From: JAWXTS01 sp044433305
GTDB lineage: Bacteria > Bacteroidota > Bacteroidia > Bacteroidales > Rikenellaceae
DNA length: 7,312 nucleotides
Assembly (NCBI GenBank): GCA_044433305.1
Contig: JAWXTS010000081.1
Coordinates: forward strand, 1 to 7,312
Direction of reading: 5' to 3'
Shown here: positions 5,872-7,312 of the stretch, piece by piece
Layout: each line of letters starts with the position of its first letter
How positions within the stretch are numbered: position 1 is the first letter of the stretch
Program-made: the position numbers and the translations under genes
The notes under the pieces: generated by a model
Seen by the model: the letters and a program-made list of their open reading frames with translations, nothing else
Told to the model about the DNA's origin: nothing
The model's database searches: none

Positions 5872-6240
5872 ATGTTTTTTAGTTCCAAGGTAGTTTCTGG
5901 TAAGAAATTAGGACGTACCATAGGTTTTCCTACTGCCAATTTGCACGTCGACGCAAGTGTGGCCCTGCCCGAGAATGGTGTCTATGCAGCGCGCGTGGTG
6001 GTGGGTGGACAGCAGTATTCTGCCATGGCATATATAGGCACACGTCCCACGGTCGATTTGGGAGGGGGAGTGCTTGTCGAAGTTAGCATCATGGACTTTG
6101 ATTCGGATATTTATGGCTCTCAGATACAGGTGGAGCTAGTGGCTTTTATCCGTGGCGAGCAGAAGTTCGACTCGCTAGAACAGCTGCGCGAGCAGATAAT
6201 GCTAGATAAGAAACGCATAGTAGAGGTGCTAGGACTTTAG
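5872..6240 (+). CDS. ribF: Stand-alone riboflavin kinase (RibF C-terminal domain only)
   Basis: This 122-residue protein is a complete riboflavin kinase domain, which phosphorylates riboflavin to FMN using ATP. It shows VVSGKKLGRTIGFPTANL with the PTAN nucleotide/Mg site at 20-23, PENGVYAARV, AYIGTRPTV, the conserved E70 in VEVSIMDFDSDIYG, and the terminal IRGEQKFDSLEQLREQI..DK. Bacterial RibF is usually bifunctional, about 310 residues, with an N-terminal FMN adenylyltransferase domain. That domain is absent: upstream in frame there is no ATG back to the stop at 5797-5799, and a well-formed promoter directly precedes the ATG, so this is a deliberate short gene rather than a broken end. FAD synthesis must come from another gene. 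The final 12 nt overlap the convergent hypothetical gene. Confidence 0.88.
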   Translation: MFFSSKVVSGKKLGRTIGFPTANLHVDASVALPENGVYAARVVVGGQQYSAMAYIGTRPTVDLGGGVLVEVSIMDFDSDIYGSQIQVELVAFIRGEQKFDSLEQLREQIMLDKKRIVEVLGL

Positions 6241-6459
6241 TATACTCTTAAAGCTTATAATACCATTCTTTATTGCTGTTGCAAGAGTTCCTATTTGCTG
6301 TGATTTGTGATATATCTGTTGTATCACATAGCTTATAGAAAACATCTTAGTGCTAGATTGATAGCTCTTTTTGATTACCTTCTGTTGACTCTTAATCTGA
6401 GAGTTCAATTCTACGATAACTTGTCTTAGCTGAGTGAGATTTTTTATGTTGCTGTACAT
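6229..6459 (-). CDS. Small hypothetical protein, third gene of the YtxH/holin-like cluster
   Basis: This 76-residue protein begins MYSNIKNLTQLRQVIVELNS. It is basic and rich in Lys, Gln, Ser and Ile. The first 30 residues look like an amphipathic helix or coiled coil (LRQVIVELNSQIKSQQKVIKK), and the rest has hydrophobic residues but no clear transmembrane segment. I recognise no named family. Its start is 6 nt after the holin-like gene, so it belongs to the same transcript. In Bacteroidota a short helical protein with a similar N-terminus often follows the YtxH and holin-like pair; I state this from general memory, not from a search. Its last 12 nt overlap the end of ribF tail-to-tail. Confidence 0.72.
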   Translation of the reverse strand: MYSNIKNLTQLRQVIVELNSQIKSQQKVIKKSYQSSTKMFSISYVIQQIYHKSQQIGTLATAIKNGIISFKSILKS

Positions 6460-6465
6460 GTGTTT

Positions 6466-6825
6466 TTATTTGTGGTGTTCAGGGAAAAAAGCTTTGCAAA
6501 GAACTCTTACCATGCTGTCTGCAAATAGCTTGTGTTTAAGCCTATAAAACATAAAGGCCACTGCTATATATATGAGCGAGATGGATATAAGTCCCCAGCT
6601 CATAGAGTCGAACAGCTCTGATAGGTAGTTGGTGAGTAGTATGGTTATTAGAATCACCGTCAGTCCAACAAAAAAAGCCGCAATCGCACATGCAATCACG
6701 GCAGAAAATATTGTTGACAGGCTATCGATAGATACCAGCTTGGCTCTTGTGGTTCTGAGTTCTGCATATCTGTGAACCTCAATAAATAGCTGTTCGATTT
6801 TATTTGATTTAGAATCTGCTGCCAT
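6466..6825 (-). CDS. Holin-like (phage holin family) two-span membrane protein
   Basis: This 119-residue protein resembles the Bacteroidota proteins labelled 'phage holin family' (PF07332-like). It has a soluble N-terminal helix (about 8-32, with EVHRYAELRTTRAKL), then two hydrophobic spans at roughly 38-65 and 76-94, separated by a short loop, and a basic C-terminus (YRLKHKLF). No lysin or other phage gene is near, so it is best read as a cellular inner-membrane protein rather than a lysis factor. It sits 8 nt after the YtxH-like gene and 6 nt before the small hypothetical gene, so the three are probably co-expressed and may act together at the envelope. The function is unknown. Confidence 0.85.
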   Translation of the reverse strand: MAADSKSNKIEQLFIEVHRYAELRTTRAKLVSIDSLSTIFSAVIACAIAAFFVGLTVILITILLTNYLSELFDSMSWGLISISLIYIAVAFMFYRLKHKLFADSMVRVLCKAFFPEHHK

Positions 6826-6833
6826 GGTAGAGG

Positions 6834-7037
6834 TTATTCTTGTTCTAGGGCTTCTTTTTGCTCCATGATGCAGTCTTTCATTTGTTTGATTTTGCCGTCT
6901 GCTTTGCGCATGTGCTCCTTGATATGTTCTTTGATGTGTGCACGTGTCTTTTTTCCTGAGTGAGGGGCAACGAATATCGCTGCTGCAAATCCTGCTGCCG
7001 CGCCGCCTATGAAGGCTAGAAGGGGTGAATTTTTCAT
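6834..7037 (-). CDS. YtxH-like small membrane protein
   Basis: This 67-residue protein has an N-terminal glycine/alanine-rich membrane span (about 5-24, LLAFIGGAAAGFAAAIFVA), then the family motif APHSGKKTR at 24-32, then a charged helical tail (HIKEHIKEHMRKADGKIKQMKD and on to EALEQE) likely to form a coiled coil in the cytoplasm. This matches the YtxH/general-stress-like family (PF12732 type). In Bacillus relatives are stress-induced; here no stress promoter can be assigned. It is the first gene of the minus-strand cluster and is divergent from der across 119 bases. I found no convincing promoter for it in that gap. Confidence 0.87.
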   Translation of the reverse strand: MKNSPLLAFIGGAAAGFAAAIFVAPHSGKKTRAHIKEHIKEHMRKADGKIKQMKDCIMEQKEALEQE

Positions 7038-7106
7038 ATTTTTTAAGATTTAATTTGTAAAAACTACTAAAAACCGTTGCATTATTTGTGCCGCGAATAA
7101 ATTGAA

Positions 7107-7137
7107 TTGTAAATTGCTAGCAAAAAGTGTATCTTTG
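7107..7137 (+). promoter_or_regulatory. Candidate promoter of der
   Basis: TTG (7107-7109), a 20-nt spacer and TATCTTTG (7130-7137) fit the Bacteroidota -33/-7 pattern, with an exact -7 box. The start codon of der lies 19 nt further on, so the leader would be about 12-15 nt. Confidence 0.65.
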
Positions 7138-7156
7138 TCCCCAAATAGATATAGGT

Positions 7157-7312
7157 ATGAGTATAGTAGCAATAGTGGGCCGCCCTAATGTGGGTAAGAG
7201 CACGCTTTTCAATCGATTAATAGGTGGCCGTAAAGCCATCGTAAATGATACGGCAGGCACAACACGTGACCGCCATTATGGTCGCTCTGATTGGAGCGGC
7301 AGAGAGTTCTCT
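7157..7312 (+). CDS. der: Der (EngA), double-domain ribosome-assembly GTPase (5' end only)
   Basis: These are the first 52 codons of Der, a GTPase with two tandem G domains that is needed for maturation of the large ribosomal subunit. The visible part starts MSIVAIVGRPNVGKSTLFNR, with the P-loop GRPNVGKS (8-15), then the switch I region KAIVNDTAGTTRDRHYG with the G2 threonine and the Der-typical TTRDR, then SDWSGREF leading toward G3 beyond the window edge. The AIVGRPNVGKSTLFNRL opening with AGTTRDR separates it from Era (GxPNVGKSTLLN) and from ObgE. ATG at 7157 gives the usual N-terminus. The gene runs off the end of the window. Confidence 0.95.
   Translation, partial: MSIVAIVGRPNVGKSTLFNRLIGGRKAIVNDTAGTTRDRHYGRSDWSGREFS

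Noticed and set aside
6235..6252. Small inverted repeat after ribF as a terminator
   Set aside because: The 5-bp AT-rich stem is weak and lacks a clear T-run on either strand.
6466..7037. Prophage or lysis module suggested by a holin-like protein
   Set aside because: No lysin, integrase, structural or regulatory phage gene is near, and the pairing with a YtxH-like protein is typical of cellular membrane clusters in this phylum.

Overview
The window is ordinary chromosomal sequence from a member of the Bacteroidota, most likely order Bacteroidales. The protein families are typical of that group: fused HisIE, an ECF sigma factor ending in a GVSINTALGRMRYALINLRK-type region 4, a Nif3-like gene next to a coiled-coil/C4 zinc-ribbon gene, and a YtxH/holin-like pair. 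Several gene starts lack a clear Shine-Dalgarno sequence. Upstream regions carry matches to the Bacteroidota promoter pattern (TTTG or TTG near -33, TAnnTTTG near -7). I see no tRNA, rRNA, CRISPR array, insertion sequence or phage module.

Layout. (1) 1-2054, plus strand: the end of a histidine operon, with hisA (3' end only), hisF, hisIE overlapping hisF by 4 nt, then rpiB 9 nt after hisIE. A strong hairpin at 2079-2114 closes the unit and can also serve the genes arriving from the other strand. (2) 2139-2937, minus strand: an ECF-type sigma factor followed by a 48-residue acidic reading frame; the AT-rich leader at 2938-3156 holds a candidate promoter. (3) 3157-5769, minus strand: a MerR-family regulator, a Nif3-like protein and a zinc-ribbon coiled-coil protein read as one unit, then a rho-independent terminator, then an ArsC/Spx-like thioredoxin-fold protein. 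(4) 5770-5871: a compact divergent promoter region between merR and ribF. (5) 5872-6240, plus: a stand-alone riboflavin kinase domain, overlapping tail-to-tail with the next cluster. (6) 6229-7037, minus: a three-gene envelope cluster (YtxH-like, holin-like, small hypothetical). (7) 7157-7312, plus: the first 52 codons of the GTPase gene der behind a good promoter.

How they fit together. HisA, HisF and HisIE act between phosphoribosyl-ATP and imidazole-glycerol phosphate. RpiB makes ribose-5-phosphate, the precursor of the PRPP that feeds the pathway, so its place at the end of the his operon makes metabolic sense. The other units look independent. I found no clearly novel system. The points most worth a second look are the kinase-only RibF, the near-symmetric divergent promoter in front of it, the small acidic frame behind the sigma factor, and the conserved-looking cluster of unknown function around the YtxH and holin-like genes.
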